A stretch of DNA of 64,000 nucleotides from Streptomyces sp. NBC_00510 (GCA_036013505.1 CP107851.1:7364001-7428000); one strand, 5' to 3'. Positions 43,318 through 52,930 are shown, counted from the stretch's first letter. Made by a program: numbers and translations. Notes: generated from the letters alone by a model not told the origin.

Positions 43318-44144
43318 ACCGCTTCGAGGCCTTCCGCGCCCTCCACCGGGCCGGGCGCCCGCTCTTCCTGCCCAATGCCTGGGACCGCGCCTCCGCGGCC
43401 GCACTCGCCGCCCGCGGCTTCCCCGCGATCGGCACCACCAGCCTGGGCGTCGCCGCCGCGGCGGGACTGCCGGACGCGGCCGGCGCCACCCGCGAGACGA
43501 CCCTGTGGCTCGCCCGCGACCTCGTCCGGCTGCCCGTCCTGGTCAGCGTCGACATCGAGGGGGGCTTCGGCTCCACGCCGGAGGACGTCGCCGAACTCGC
43601 CGCAGGCCTCGAACGGCTGGGCGTCGCGGGCGTCAACATCGAGGACGGCCGCCCCGGCGGAGCGGGCCTCACCGACCCGGCCGCGCAGTGCGAGCTCATC
43701 GCCGCGGTCAAACGCACCGCCCCCGGGCTCTTCGTCAACGCCCGCACCGACACCTACTGGCTCGGCACCGCCGGGGAGGACCCGCAGGACGAGACCCGCC
43801 GCCGTGCCGCCGCCTACCTCGCCGCCAGCGCCGACGGGATCTTCGTGCCCGGCCTGGCGGACGAGAGCGTCATCGCCGCGCTCGCGGCCGACCTCGGTGC
43901 CCCGCTCAACGTCCTGCTCCCGCAGGGCGGCCCCGGACTGCCGCGACTGGCCGCACTCGGGGTGAGCCGGGTCAGCACCGGCTCGCTGCTCTTCCGTGCC
44001 GCGCTCCACGCCGCGGTGGAGACCGCCGGGCACGCCGAGCGTGGCACACCGCTCCCGGCGGGACTGCCCTCGTACGCCGACGCCCAGGACCTCGCGGCCG
44101 CCTACGCCCCGGTGGAAACGCGGCGGCCCGGGCGTCCGGGGTGA
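43314..44144 (+). CDS. isocitrate lyase/PEP mutase family protein
   Basis: The protein is 276 residues with the PEP mutase barrel. FLPNAWDRASAAALAARGFPAIGTTS opens the barrel. VSVDIEGGFG has the metal-binding aspartates, GVNIEDG follows, and VNARTDTYW completes the active site; the KKCGH-like catalytic cysteine loop of isocitrate lyase is absent. Such proteins are usually carboxyphosphonoenolpyruvate, oxaloacetate or 2-methylisocitrate lyases. Coupled to ArsR by ATGA overlap. Substrate unresolved. Its stop lies inside the hairpin terminator. Confidence 0.88.
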   Translation: MNRFEAFRALHRAGRPLFLPNAWDRASAAALAARGFPAIGTTSLGVAAAAGLPDAAGATRETTLWLARDLVRLPVLVSVDIEGGFGSTPEDVAELAAGLERLGVAGVNIEDGRPGGAGLTDPAAQCELIAAVKRTAPGLFVNARTDTYWLGTAGEDPQDETRRRAAAYLAASADGIFVPGLADESVIAALAADLGAPLNVLLPQGGPGLPRLAALGVSRVSTGSLLFRAALHAAVETAGHAERGTPLPAGLPSYADAQDLAAAYAPVETRRPGRPG

Positions 44145-44181
44145 GCGCGGAGGTCCTGCCGCTCACCCCGGGGCGCCCGGG
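44127..44181. terminator. long imperfect hairpin between convergent genes
   Basis: 44127-44147 pairs with 44160-44181 over about 20 bp with one bulge (CCCGGGCG...GGGTGAGCG against CGCTCACCC...CGCCCGGG). It overlaps the stop of the PEP-mutase-family gene and ends 18 bp before the end of glpD. Confidence 0.75.
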
Positions 44182-44198
44182 CCCACGGGTCGGGGGTG

Positions 44199-45809
44199 TC
44201 AGTCGCGCCGGCCGGCCAGCAGCGACTCGACCCGCTCCCGGACGTCCGCGGTGTCCAGGCCGCGCACCGTCACGGTGGTGCGGCGACGCAGCACGTCGTC
44301 CGCCGTCTGCGCCCACTCGTGGTCGCGGGCGTACACGACCTGGGCCCAGATCTCCGGGCCGTCGGGGTGGATCCGCTCCCCGAGCGCCGGGTCCTCGTTG
44401 ACCAGCCGGGCGATGTCGAAGGACAGCGCGCCGTAGTGGGTGGCGAGGTGGCGTGCCGTCAGCGGGTCCAGGCGCCGCCCCGGCTCCCGGTCGACCAGCA
44501 GCCGGTGGGCGACCGCGTTGGGGTTGGCGACGCCCGGCAGCGGGACCCTCCTGGGCAGGTGGTCCAGCGGCTCCATGTCCTCGTTCAGCGGACCCCCGGG
44601 CAGCTTGGCGAGCTTGGCCATCACGGTGCGGCCGATGTGCCGGTACGTCGTCCACTTGCCGCCCGCCACCGACAGCATGCCGCCGCTGCCCTCGGTGACG
44701 ACGGTCTCGCGCTTGGCCTTCTCCACGCCGCCGGGGCCGCCGGGCAGCACCCGCAGGCCCGCGAAGGCGTAGGTGATCAGGTCGCGGGACAGGTGCTCGT
44801 CGCGCACCGAGTGGGCGGCCTCGTCCAGGATCTGCGTGATGTCGGCCTCGGTGGCCCGCACGTCGGCCGGGTCGCCGGTGTACTCCTCGTCGGTGGTGCC
44901 CAACAGCAGCTGGTCCTCCCACGGCAGGGCGAACGTGATGCGGTACTTGTCGATGGGGGTCGCCATGGCGGCCCGCCACGGGGCCTTGCGCTTCAGGACG
45001 ATGTGGGCGCCCTTCGACAGCCGGATGCTGGGGGCGGCGCCCTTGTCCTCCAAGCGCCGCAGGTGGTCGACCCACGGGCCGGTCGCGTTGAGCACCAGCC
45101 GCGCGTCGACGCCGAACTCGGTGCCGTCCAGACGGTCCTTCAGGTCGGCGCCGGTGACCTGGCCGTGGGTGAAGCGCAGGCCGGTGACCTCGGCGTGGTT
45201 GAGGACGACGGCGCCCGCCTCGACGGCGGCGCGCACCGTCATGACCGCCATCCGCGAGTCGTTCATCTGGTGGTCGTAGTAGACCGCGACGGCCTTGAGG
45301 TTCTCCGTGCGCAGGGCGGGGTTGGCGGCCGCCGCCCTGGCCGGGGAGATGATCCTGCCGACCCCGTCGCCGAAGGCGGACAGCGCCGAGTAGGCGAAGA
45401 CCCCCGCCCCGAGCTTGGCGGCGCCGACCGGGCCGCCCCGGTAGACCGGCAGGTGGAAGGTGAGCGGGTTGACCAGGTGCGGAGCCACGTCCCTGGCCAG
45501 GACCCGCCGTTCCATGTGGTTCTCCGCCACCAGCTTGACCGCGCCGGTCTGCAGGTAGCGCAGACCGCCGTGGACGAGCTTGGAGGAGGCGGAGCTGGTG
45601 GCGCCGGCGAAGTCGCCGGCGTCCACCATCGCGACCCGCAGCCCCGACTGCGCGGCGTGCCAGGCCACGGAGGTGCCCAGGATGCCGCCGCCGATGACCA
45701 GCAGGTCGTAGGTGGCGCGGCTCAGCAGTTCCCGGGTCTCGGCGCGGCCCGGGCTACGGCCGGCGGTCGGACGCGTCCCGAGGGCCGGGACGCGCTGCAG
45801 GGTGGTCAT
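44199..45809 (-). CDS. glpD: glycerol-3-phosphate dehydrogenase, FAD-dependent
   Basis: The protein is 536 residues, close to the usual length. The FAD-binding motif DLLVIGGGILGTSVAWHAAQ is near residue 35, SSKLVHGGLRYLQTGAV is the glpD signature, and the C-terminal domain with YAFAGLRVLPGGPG follows. It oxidises glycerol-3-phosphate to dihydroxyacetone phosphate at the membrane and passes electrons to quinone. It is the last gene of the glpF-glpK-glpD operon, seven bases after glpK, controlled by GylR. ATG at 45807-45809. Confidence 0.96.
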   Translation of the reverse strand: MTTLQRVPALGTRPTAGRSPGRAETRELLSRATYDLLVIGGGILGTSVAWHAAQSGLRVAMVDAGDFAGATSSASSKLVHGGLRYLQTGAVKLVAENHMERRVLARDVAPHLVNPLTFHLPVYRGGPVGAAKLGAGVFAYSALSAFGDGVGRIISPARAAAANPALRTENLKAVAVYYDHQMNDSRMAVMTVRAAVEAGAVVLNHAEVTGLRFTHGQVTGADLKDRLDGTEFGVDARLVLNATGPWVDHLRRLEDKGAAPSIRLSKGAHIVLKRKAPWRAAMATPIDKYRITFALPWEDQLLLGTTDEEYTGDPADVRATEADITQILDEAAHSVRDEHLSRDLITYAFAGLRVLPGGPGGVEKAKRETVVTEGSGGMLSVAGGKWTTYRHIGRTVMAKLAKLPGGPLNEDMEPLDHLPRRVPLPGVANPNAVAHRLLVDREPGRRLDPLTARHLATHYGALSFDIARLVNEDPALGERIHPDGPEIWAQVVYARDHEWAQTADDVLRRRTTVTVRGLDTADVRERVESLLAGRRD

Positions 45810-45816
45810 GATCGGT

Positions 45817-47343
45817 TCACTTCTCCTCTTCGATCCAGCCCATGGTCCGCTCGACGGCCTTGAGCCAGTCCTTGTACTCGCGGTCGCGGACGTCGGCGTC
45901 CATGCGGGGGGTCCATTCGGCGGCCCGGCGCCAGTTGGCGCGCAGTTCGTCGGTGTCCGACCAGAAGCCCACGGCCAGACCGGCGGCGTAGGCCGCGCCC
46001 AGGCAGGTGGTCTCGGCGACCAGCGGACGCACGACGGGCGCGTCCAGGAAGTCGGCGAGGGTCTGCATCAGCAGGTTGTTGGCGGTCATGCCGCCGTCGA
46101 CCTTGAGCGCGGTGAGCTCCACGCCCGAGTCCTTGGTCATGGCGTCGACGATCTCCCTGGTCTGCCAGGCGGTCGCCTCCAGCACGGCGCGGGCGATGTG
46201 GGCCTTGGTGACGTACCGGGTGAGGCCGGCGATCACACCGCGGGCGTCGGAGCGCCAGTACGGGGCGAACAGACCGGAGAAGGCGGGCACGAAGTACGCG
46301 CCGCCGTTGTCCTCGACCGACAGGGCCAGGGTCTCGATCTCGGCCGCGGTCTTGATCAGGCCCATCTGGTCGCGCATCCACTGCACCAGCGAGCCGGTGA
46401 CCGCGATCGAGCCCTCCAGGGCGTACACCGGCTTCTGGTCGCCGATGCGGTAGCCGACGGTGGTGATCAGGCCGTTGTAGCTGTTGATCGGCTTCTCGCC
46501 GGTGTTCATCAGCAGGAAGGTGCCGGTGCCGTAGGTGGACTTGGCCTCGCCCTCGGCGTAGCAGGTCTGGCCGAACAGGGCCGCCTGCTGGTCGCCGAGC
46601 GCGGACGCGACCGGCACGCCGGCCAGGGCGCCGGAGGCGGCCGTGCCGTACACCTCGGCGGAGGAGCGGATCTCCGGCAGCACCGCGGCGGGCACGCCGA
46701 TCGACTCCAGGATCTTGGGGTCCCAGTCGAGGGTGTGCAGGTTCATCAGCAGCGTGCGGGAGGCGTTGGTCACGTCGGTGACGTGGTGTCCGCCGTTGAC
46801 CCCGCCGGTGAGGTTCCAGATCACCCAGCTGTCCATGGTGCCGAAGAGGATCTCGCCGGCCTCGGCGCGCTCGCGCAGGCCCTCGACGTTGTCGAGCAGC
46901 CAGCGGATCTTCGGGCCGGCGAAGTACGAGGCCAGCGGCAGTCCGGTCTCGCGGCGGAAGCGGTCCTGGCCGACGTTGCGGCCGAGCTCCTTGCACAGGG
47001 CGTCGGTACGCGTGTCCTGCCAGACCAGGGCGTTGTGCACCGGCTCGCCGGTGTTCTTGTCCCACAGGACGGTGGTCTCGCGCTGGTTGGTGATGCCGAT
47101 CGCCTTGACGTCTGCGGAGGTGATGCCGGCCTTGCTGACGGCCTCCTCGACGACCTCCTGGACGTTCGTCCAGATCTCGGCGGCGTCGTGCTCGACCCAC
47201 CCCGGCTTGGGGAAGATCTGCTCGTGCTCCTTCTGCCCGACCGAGACGATCCGGCCGTCCTTGTCGAAGATGATGCAGCGCGAGGACGTGGTGCCCTGGT
47301 CGATGGCCGCGATGAACGGGCCTGTGGTGTGGGCGTCGGTCAC
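45817..47343 (-). CDS. glpK: glycerol kinase
   Basis: The protein is 508 residues. FIAAIDQGTTSSRCIIFDKDG is the phosphate-binding loop of the FGGY fold. DIRxDxR-like ALVWQDTRTD, the FGGY-type motifs VAGPLGDQ-like VASALGDQQAALFGQTC and TYGTGTFLLMNTG are all present. It phosphorylates glycerol with ATP. The start GTG at 47343 lies 40 bp after glpF, in the same operon. The E. coli-type regulatory site is not assessed. Confidence 0.96.
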   Translation of the reverse strand: MTDAHTTGPFIAAIDQGTTSSRCIIFDKDGRIVSVGQKEHEQIFPKPGWVEHDAAEIWTNVQEVVEEAVSKAGITSADVKAIGITNQRETTVLWDKNTGEPVHNALVWQDTRTDALCKELGRNVGQDRFRRETGLPLASYFAGPKIRWLLDNVEGLRERAEAGEILFGTMDSWVIWNLTGGVNGGHHVTDVTNASRTLLMNLHTLDWDPKILESIGVPAAVLPEIRSSAEVYGTAASGALAGVPVASALGDQQAALFGQTCYAEGEAKSTYGTGTFLLMNTGEKPINSYNGLITTVGYRIGDQKPVYALEGSIAVTGSLVQWMRDQMGLIKTAAEIETLALSVEDNGGAYFVPAFSGLFAPYWRSDARGVIAGLTRYVTKAHIARAVLEATAWQTREIVDAMTKDSGVELTALKVDGGMTANNLLMQTLADFLDAPVVRPLVAETTCLGAAYAAGLAVGFWSDTDELRANWRRAAEWTPRMDADVRDREYKDWLKAVERTMGWIEEEK

Positions 47344-47383
47344 GGTGTGCTCCTCAGGTCCTTGGGATGTCGGGGGCTGCTTC

Positions 47384-48166
47384 TCAGAATGCGATCTTGT
47401 AGAGGCCGGCCGCGAGGACCGACCCGACGATCGGGCCGACGACGGGTATCCAGGCGTAGCGCCAGTCGGAGCCGCCCTTGTTCGGCAGCGGCAGCAGGGC
47501 GTGCACGATGCGCGGACCGAGGTCGCGTGCGGGGTTGATGGCGTATCCGGTCGGCCCGCCGAGCGAGAGGCCGATGCCGACGACGACCAGTGCGACCATC
47601 AGGGTGCCCGTACCGGAGACAGCGAGGCCCTTGGTGAGGCCGAGGGTCAGGATGAACAGCACCAGGACGAAGGTGCCGATGATCTCCGTGGCGAGGTTCT
47701 GCGCGACGTTGCGGATCTCGGGGCCGGTGGAGAACACGCCCAGCACCGGGCCGGGGCCCGTGGTCTGCTTCTCGGCCGCCGCGGTGGCCTGCGCCCCCGG
47801 ACCGCCGGTGATCTCGGCGTCCGTCAGGTGGGCCTGGAACTGGCCGTAGTAGGTGATCCACACCAGGGTCGCGCCGATCATCGCGCCGAGCATCTGGCCG
47901 GCCAGGTAGACCGGGACCTTGCTCCACTCACCGCTGTCGACCGCGAGGCCGATCGTGACGGCCGGGTTCAGATGGGCGCCGGAGAGGGAACCGGAGATGT
48001 AGGCGCCGGCCAGGACCGCGAAGCCCCAACCGAAGGTGATGGCCACCCAGCCGGCGTTACGGGCCTTGGAGCTCTTGAGGGTGACAGCCGCGCAGACGCC
48101 GCCGCCGAGGAGGATCAGAACAGCGGTACCGATGGTCTCGCCGATGAAGATGTGGTCGCTGGACAT
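47384..48166 (-). CDS. glpF: glycerol uptake facilitator, MIP family
   Basis: The protein is 260 residues with six helices and the two half-helix signatures GAHLNPAVTIG and YAINPARDLGPR. The aspartate after the second NPA marks an aquaglyceroporin. A loop of about 30 residues after helix three (TDAEITGGPGAQATAAAEK) is longer than in E. coli GlpF. It admits glycerol for glpK to trap. First gene of the operon; ATG at 48164-48166. The 229-bp gap to gylR upstream contains a palindromic operator candidate. Confidence 0.95.
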   Translation of the reverse strand: MSSDHIFIGETIGTAVLILLGGGVCAAVTLKSSKARNAGWVAITFGWGFAVLAGAYISGSLSGAHLNPAVTIGLAVDSGEWSKVPVYLAGQMLGAMIGATLVWITYYGQFQAHLTDAEITGGPGAQATAAAEKQTTGPGPVLGVFSTGPEIRNVAQNLATEIIGTFVLVLFILTLGLTKGLAVSGTGTLMVALVVVGIGLSLGGPTGYAINPARDLGPRIVHALLPLPNKGGSDWRYAWIPVVGPIVGSVLAAGLYKIAF

Positions 48167-48290
48167 GCGACTCCTTTGTCCTTCGTCCAGGGGAAGGCGA
48201 ACTCCGGTCCCGTTCCGGAGTTCGTGGGCCTGTCACCAGGCCCTCGGCGGTCCCACGGTTACGTCCACCTTACCGACTCCGTCGGCTGGT

Positions 48291-48314
48291 GTTCGACAAT
48301 GTCGACCGTCGAAC
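48291..48314 (-). promoter_or_regulatory. GylR operator candidate ahead of glpF
   Basis: GTTCGAC (48291-48297) and GTCGAAC (48308-48314) form a perfect 7-bp inverted repeat. Inside lies TCGACAATGTCGA, a second 5-bp inverted repeat. The 10-mer TTCGACAATG is repeated upstream of gylR itself. Its position 125 bp before the glpF start and the shared motif point to GylR binding. Confidence 0.65.
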
Positions 48315-48395
48315 GAGAGTGTTCTCCTGCGCAACCACGCGCGTCAAGGGTTCGTCAGGTTGCGGAAAGGTCTCCGAGTCGGGTCCCGGCCAGTG

Positions 48396-49160
48396 TCAGA
48401 AGCGGCCGGCGCCCAGGTCGCGGGAGACCGCCCTGGCGCAGTCACGCACCGCCGCGACCAGCTGCGGCCGGATTTCGCCGTCCGCACAGACCCGTTCGAC
48501 CGCCCCGGTGACGGCCACCGCCCCCACGGGCATGCGGTGCCGGTCGTGGATGGGGGCGGCGATGGACGCCACCCCGTCCCAGGTCTCCTCCAGGTCCGAG
48601 CCCCAGCCCCGGGCGCGGGTGAGGTCCAGCACACCCTCGAAGTCGGCGTCCCCGGTGATCGTGCGCGCGGTCAGCTGCTCGCGCTTCAGCTCGACCGCCT
48701 CGCCGTGCGCCACCGGGTCGAAGGCCGAGAGCACCTTGCCCAGCGCGCTGCTGTGGAGCGGGTGCATCGCCCCGACCTCCAACACCTGACGGCTGTCGTC
48801 CGGACGGAAGACGTGGTGGACGATGAGCACCCCCTGCTGGTGCAGCACGCCCAGGTAGACCGCCTCGCCGCTGGAGCGCGCCAGGTCGTCGGTCCACACC
48901 AGGGCGCGGGCCCGCAGCTCGTGCACGTCCAGGTAGCTGTTGCCCAGCCGCAGCAGCTCGGCCCCCAGCTGGTAGCGGCCCGAGACCGGGTCCTGCTCGA
49001 CGAAGCCCTCCTGCTGCAGCGTGCGCAGGATGCCGTGCGCCGTGCCCTTCGCCAGGCCCAGGGAGGAGGCCACGTCCGACAGGCCGAGCCTGCGCTCGCC
49101 GCCGGCCAGCAGGCGCAGGATCGCGGCCGCCCTGGAGAGCGACTGGATGGGACCTGGCAT
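48396..49160 (-). CDS. gylR: IclR-family glycerol operon regulator
   Basis: The protein is 254 residues, the size of S. coelicolor GylR. The N-terminal winged helix (SLSRAAAILRLLAGGERRLGLSDVASSLGLAKGTAHGILRTL) is followed by the IclR effector domain with LHSSALGKVLSA and the later ASIAAPIHDRHRMPVGAVAVTG. GylR represses the gyl operon in the absence of glycerol or glycerol-3-phosphate. ATG at 49160 follows GGAGGGG. It lies directly upstream of glpF on the same strand. Confidence 0.95.
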   Translation of the reverse strand: MPGPIQSLSRAAAILRLLAGGERRLGLSDVASSLGLAKGTAHGILRTLQQEGFVEQDPVSGRYQLGAELLRLGNSYLDVHELRARALVWTDDLARSSGEAVYLGVLHQQGVLIVHHVFRPDDSRQVLEVGAMHPLHSSALGKVLSAFDPVAHGEAVELKREQLTARTITGDADFEGVLDLTRARGWGSDLEETWDGVASIAAPIHDRHRMPVGAVAVTGAVERVCADGEIRPQLVAAVRDCARAVSRDLGAGRF

Positions 49161-49193
49161 GAACAACCCCTCCGTAAGGAACGACCCAGAGTC

Positions 49194-49211
49194 GATTCGA
49201 CAATGCTGAAC
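49194..49211. promoter_or_regulatory. GylR operator candidate ahead of gylR
   Basis: The sequence ATTCGACAATGCTGAAC shares the 10-mer TTCGACAATG with the glpF-side site; the right half (CTGAA) deviates from the palindrome. It lies about 35 bp upstream of the gylR start, the place expected for autoregulation. Confidence 0.5.
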
Positions 49212-49382
49212 GCTGTCAGACGATGCCGACCGTCATCATCCCAGAGAAGAGTGTGGCACCGCCGTCCGCCCCTCGGAATGCCCCGCGGCGGAATCCGGGG
49301 TCTTGGCTACGCTGGCCTGGTGTGTACCAGCAGCACCGGCACACACCAAGCCGACAGCCGTCGCACTCCAGGGAGCACACCC

Positions 49383-52300
49383 ATGGCCCAGCCGTCCCTT
49401 CCGTCCAACAGCGGTGCCCGAGGCGCAGCACTGCGAGAGGCCCTGGCGACCCGGGTGGTCGTCGCAGACGGGGCGATGGGCACGATGCTCCAGGCGCAGA
49501 ATCCCACCCTCGACGACTTCCAGGGGCACGAGGGCTGCAACGAGGTCCTCAACGTCTCCCGCCCCGACATCGTCGCCTCCGTCCACCGCGAGTACTTCGC
49601 CGCCGGCGTGGACTGCGTGGAGACCAACACCTTCGGCGCCAACTTCTCCGCCCTCGGCGAGTACGACATCGCCGACCGGATCGTCGAGCTGTCCGAGGCC
49701 GGCGCCCGGATCGCCCGCGAGGTCGCCGACGAGTTCACCGCCGCGGACGGCCGGCAGCGCTGGGTCATCGGCTCCATCGGGCCCGGCACCAAGCTGCCCA
49801 CGCTCGGGCACATCGACTACGCCGTCCTCAAGGAGGGCTTCCGGCACAACGCCGCCGGCCTCGTCTCCGGCGGCGCCGACGCCCTGCTCGTCGAGACCTG
49901 CCAGGACCTGCTGCAGATCAAGGCCGCCGTGCTCGGCACCAAGCAGGCGCTCGCCGAGGCCGGACTCGACCTGCCGCTCTTCGTCCAGGTCGCCGTCGAG
50001 ACCACCGGCACGATGCTCCTGGGCTCCGAGATCGGCGCCGCGCTGACCGCGCTGGAGCCGCTCGGCATCGACACCATCGGCCTGAACTGCTCCACCGGCC
50101 CCGCCGAGATGAGCGAGCACCTGCGCTACCTCGCCCGCCACGCCCGCATCGGGCTGTCCTGCATGCCGAACGCGGGACTGCCCATCCTCGGCAAGGACGG
50201 CGCCCACTTCCCGCTCGACCCCGAGGGCCTCGCCGACGCCCAGGAAGCCTTCGTCCGCGAGTACGGCCTCTCCCTGGTCGGCGGCTGCTGCGGCACCACC
50301 CCCGAGCACCTGCGCCAGGTCGTCGAACGCGTCCGCGGCCACGAGGTCACCCCGCGCGCGCCGCGCCCCGAGCCGGGCGCCTCCTCGCTCTACCAGACCG
50401 TCCCCTTCCGCCAGGACACCTCGTACCTCGCCATCGGCGAGCGCACCAACGCCAACGGCTCCAAGAAGTTCCGCGAGGCCATGCTGGACGGCCGCTGGGA
50501 CGACTGCGTGGAGATGGCCCGCGAGCAGATCCGCGAGGGCGCCCACCTGCTCGACCTGTGCGTCGACTACGTCGGCCGCGACGGCGTCGCCGACATGAAC
50601 GAGATCGCCGGACGCCTGGCCACCGCCTCCACCCTGCCGATCGTGCTGGACTCCACCGAGCCCGAGGTGCTCCGCGCGGGCCTGGAGAAGCTCGGCGGCC
50701 GCGCCGTGATCAACTCCGTCAACTACGAGGACGGCGACGGCCCCGACTCCCGCTTCGCCCGCACCACCCGCCTCGCCGCGGAACACGGCGCCGCCCTGAT
50801 CGCCCTCACCATCGACGAGGAGGGCCAGGCCCGCACCCCCGAGGCCAAGGTGGCCGTGGCCGAGCGGCTCATCGCGGACCTGACCGGCAACTGGGGCATC
50901 GACGAGGGCGACATCATCGTCGACTGCCTGACCTTCACCATCGCCACCGGCCAGGAGGAGTCCCGCAAGGAAGGCATCGCCACCATCGAGGCGATCCGCG
51001 AGCTCAAGCGCCGCCATCCGCAGGTGCAGACCACGCTCGGGCTGTCCAACATCTCCTTCGGCCTCAACCCGGCCGCCCGCATGGTGCTCAACTCGGTCTT
51101 CCTCCACGAGTGCGTCGAGGCCGGCCTGGACTCGGCGATCGTGCACGCCTCCAAGATCTCGCCGATCGCCCGCATCCCCGAGGAGCAGCGCGAGGTCGCC
51201 CTGGACCTGGTGTACGACCGGCGCCGCGAGGGCTACGACCCGCTGCAGCGCTTCCTGGAGCTCTTCGAGGGCGTCGACACCAAGTCCGTCAAGGCCGGCC
51301 GCGCCGAGGAACTGGCCGCGCTGCCGCTGGAGGAGCGCCTGCAGCGGCGCATCATCGACGGCGAGAAGAACGGCCTGGAGGCCGACCTGGACGAGGCCCT
51401 GACCTCGCGTCCCGCCCTCGAGATCGTCAACGACACCCTCCTGGAGGGCATGAAGGTCGTCGGCGAGCTGTTCGGCTCCGGCCAGATGCAGCTGCCGTTC
51501 GTCCTGCAGTCGGCCGAGGTGATGAAGACCGCCGTCGCCCACCTCGAACCGCACATGGAGAAGTCCGACGCCTCCGGCAAGGGCACCATCGTGCTCGCCA
51601 CCGTCCGCGGCGACGTCCACGACATCGGCAAGAACCTCGTGGACATCATCCTGTCCAACAACGGCTACAACGTCGTCAACCTCGGCATCAAGCAGCCCGT
51701 CTCGGCGATCCTCGACGCCGCGCACGAGCACTCCGCCGACGTCATCGGCATGTCCGGCCTGCTGGTGAAGTCCACGGTGATCATGAAGGAGAACCTGGAG
51801 GAGCTGAACCAGCGCGGCCTCGCCGCCACCTACCCGGTCATCCTCGGCGGCGCCGCCCTCACCCGGGCCTACGTCGAGCAGGACCTCCACGAGCTCTACC
51901 AGGGCGAGGTCCGCTACGCCCGCGACGCCTTCGAGGGACTGCGCCTGATGGACGCCCTCATCGCCGTCAAGCGCGGCGTGCCCGGCGCCACCCTCCCCGA
52001 GCTGAAGCAGCGCCGCGTGGCCGCCCGCGCGGGCGTCGTGCCCGAGCCCGAGGAGAACCGGGGCCAGATCCGCTCCGACGTCGCCGTCGACAACCCGGTG
52101 CCCACCCCGCCGTTCTGGGGCTCCCGCGTCGTCAAGGGCATCCCGCTCAAGGACTACGCGTCCTGGCTGGACGAGGGCGCCCTGTTCAAGGGCCAGTGGG
52201 GGCTCAAGCAGTCCCGTACCGGCGGCCCCACCTACGAGGAGCTGGTGGAGACCGAGGGCCGTCCGCGGCTGCGCGGGCTGCTGGACCGCCTGCAGAGCGA

Positions 52301-52889
52301 GGGGCTGCTCGAGGCCGCCGTCGTCCAGGGCTACTTCCCCTGCGTCTCCAAGGGCGACGACCTGATCATCCTCCACGAGGACGGCACCGAGCGGACCCGG
52401 TTCACCTTCCCGCGCCAGCGCCGCGGCCGCCGGCTGTGCCTGGCCGACTTCTTCCGTCCCGAGGAGTCCGGCGAGACCGACGTGGTCGGCCTGCAGGTTG
52501 TCACCGTCGGCAACCGGATCTCCGAGGCGGCCAACGAGCTGTTCGCCGCCGACGCCTACCGCGACTACCTCGAGCTGCACGGCCTGTCCGTCCAGCTCGC
52601 CGAGGCCCTGGCCGAGTACTGGCACGCCCGGGTCCGCGCCGAGCTCGGCTTCGCCGGGGAGGACCCGGCCGCGATGGAGGACATGTTCGCCCTGAAGTAC
52701 CGGGGCGCCCGCTTCTCGCTGGGCTACGGTGCCTGCCCCGACCTGGAGGACCGGGCCAAGATCGCGCAGCTGCTGGAGCCCGAGCGGATCGGGGTCCGGC
52801 TGTCGGAGGAGTTCCAGCTCCATCCGGAGCAGTCCACCGACGCGATCGTCATCCATCACCCGGAGGCGAAGTACTTCAACGCGCGGTAG
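49383..52889 (+). CDS. metH: cobalamin-dependent methionine synthase
   Basis: The protein is 1168 residues, full length. The order is as follows. The homocysteine domain has VADGAMGTMLQAQNPT and the zinc-site GGCCGTTPEHL. The pterin domain has AIGERTNANGSKKFREAML. The cobalamin cap and B12 domain include VRGDVHDIGKNLV (DxHxxG with the axial histidine) and SGLLVKSTV. A C-terminal activation domain includes RRGRRLCLADFF and YRGARFSLGYGACPDLED. It transfers methyl from methyltetrahydrofolate to homocysteine. ATG follows AGGGAGCACACCC. No cobalamin or SAH riboswitch is obvious in the 180-bp leader. It is divergent from gylR. Confidence 0.97.
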   Translation: MAQPSLPSNSGARGAALREALATRVVVADGAMGTMLQAQNPTLDDFQGHEGCNEVLNVSRPDIVASVHREYFAAGVDCVETNTFGANFSALGEYDIADRIVELSEAGARIAREVADEFTAADGRQRWVIGSIGPGTKLPTLGHIDYAVLKEGFRHNAAGLVSGGADALLVETCQDLLQIKAAVLGTKQALAEAGLDLPLFVQVAVETTGTMLLGSEIGAALTALEPLGIDTIGLNCSTGPAEMSEHLRYLARHARIGLSCMPNAGLPILGKDGAHFPLDPEGLADAQEAFVREYGLSLVGGCCGTTPEHLRQVVERVRGHEVTPRAPRPEPGASSLYQTVPFRQDTSYLAIGERTNANGSKKFREAMLDGRWDDCVEMAREQIREGAHLLDLCVDYVGRDGVADMNEIAGRLATASTLPIVLDSTEPEVLRAGLEKLGGRAVINSVNYEDGDGPDSRFARTTRLAAEHGAALIALTIDEEGQARTPEAKVAVAERLIADLTGNWGIDEGDIIVDCLTFTIATGQEESRKEGIATIEAIRELKRRHPQVQTTLGLSNISFGLNPAARMVLNSVFLHECVEAGLDSAIVHASKISPIARIPEEQREVALDLVYDRRREGYDPLQRFLELFEGVDTKSVKAGRAEELAALPLEERLQRRIIDGEKNGLEADLDEALTSRPALEIVNDTLLEGMKVVGELFGSGQMQLPFVLQSAEVMKTAVAHLEPHMEKSDASGKGTIVLATVRGDVHDIGKNLVDIILSNNGYNVVNLGIKQPVSAILDAAHEHSADVIGMSGLLVKSTVIMKENLEELNQRGLAATYPVILGGAALTRAYVEQDLHELYQGEVRYARDAFEGLRLMDALIAVKRGVPGATLPELKQRRVAARAGVVPEPEENRGQIRSDVAVDNPVPTPPFWGSRVVKGIPLKDYASWLDEGALFKGQWGLKQSRTGGPTYEELVETEGRPRLRGLLDRLQSEGLLEAAVVQGYFPCVSKGDDLIILHEDGTERTRFTFPRQRRGRRLCLADFFRPEESGETDVVGLQVVTVGNRISEAANELFAADAYRDYLELHGLSVQLAEALAEYWHARVRAELGFAGEDPAAMEDMFALKYRGARFSLGYGACPDLEDRAKIAQLLEPERIGVRLSEEFQLHPEQSTDAIVIHHPEAKYFNAR

Positions 52890-52930
52890 TCGGACGTACG
52901 TCGTACACTGGACGGTCCGATACGGCACCT

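Noticed and set aside
49205..49382. Possible cobalamin or S-adenosylhomocysteine riboswitch before metH
   Set aside because: The B12-box and the SAH-riboswitch core could not be found; only a short GGTGTGT/ACACACC pairing is present, which is too little to support a call.
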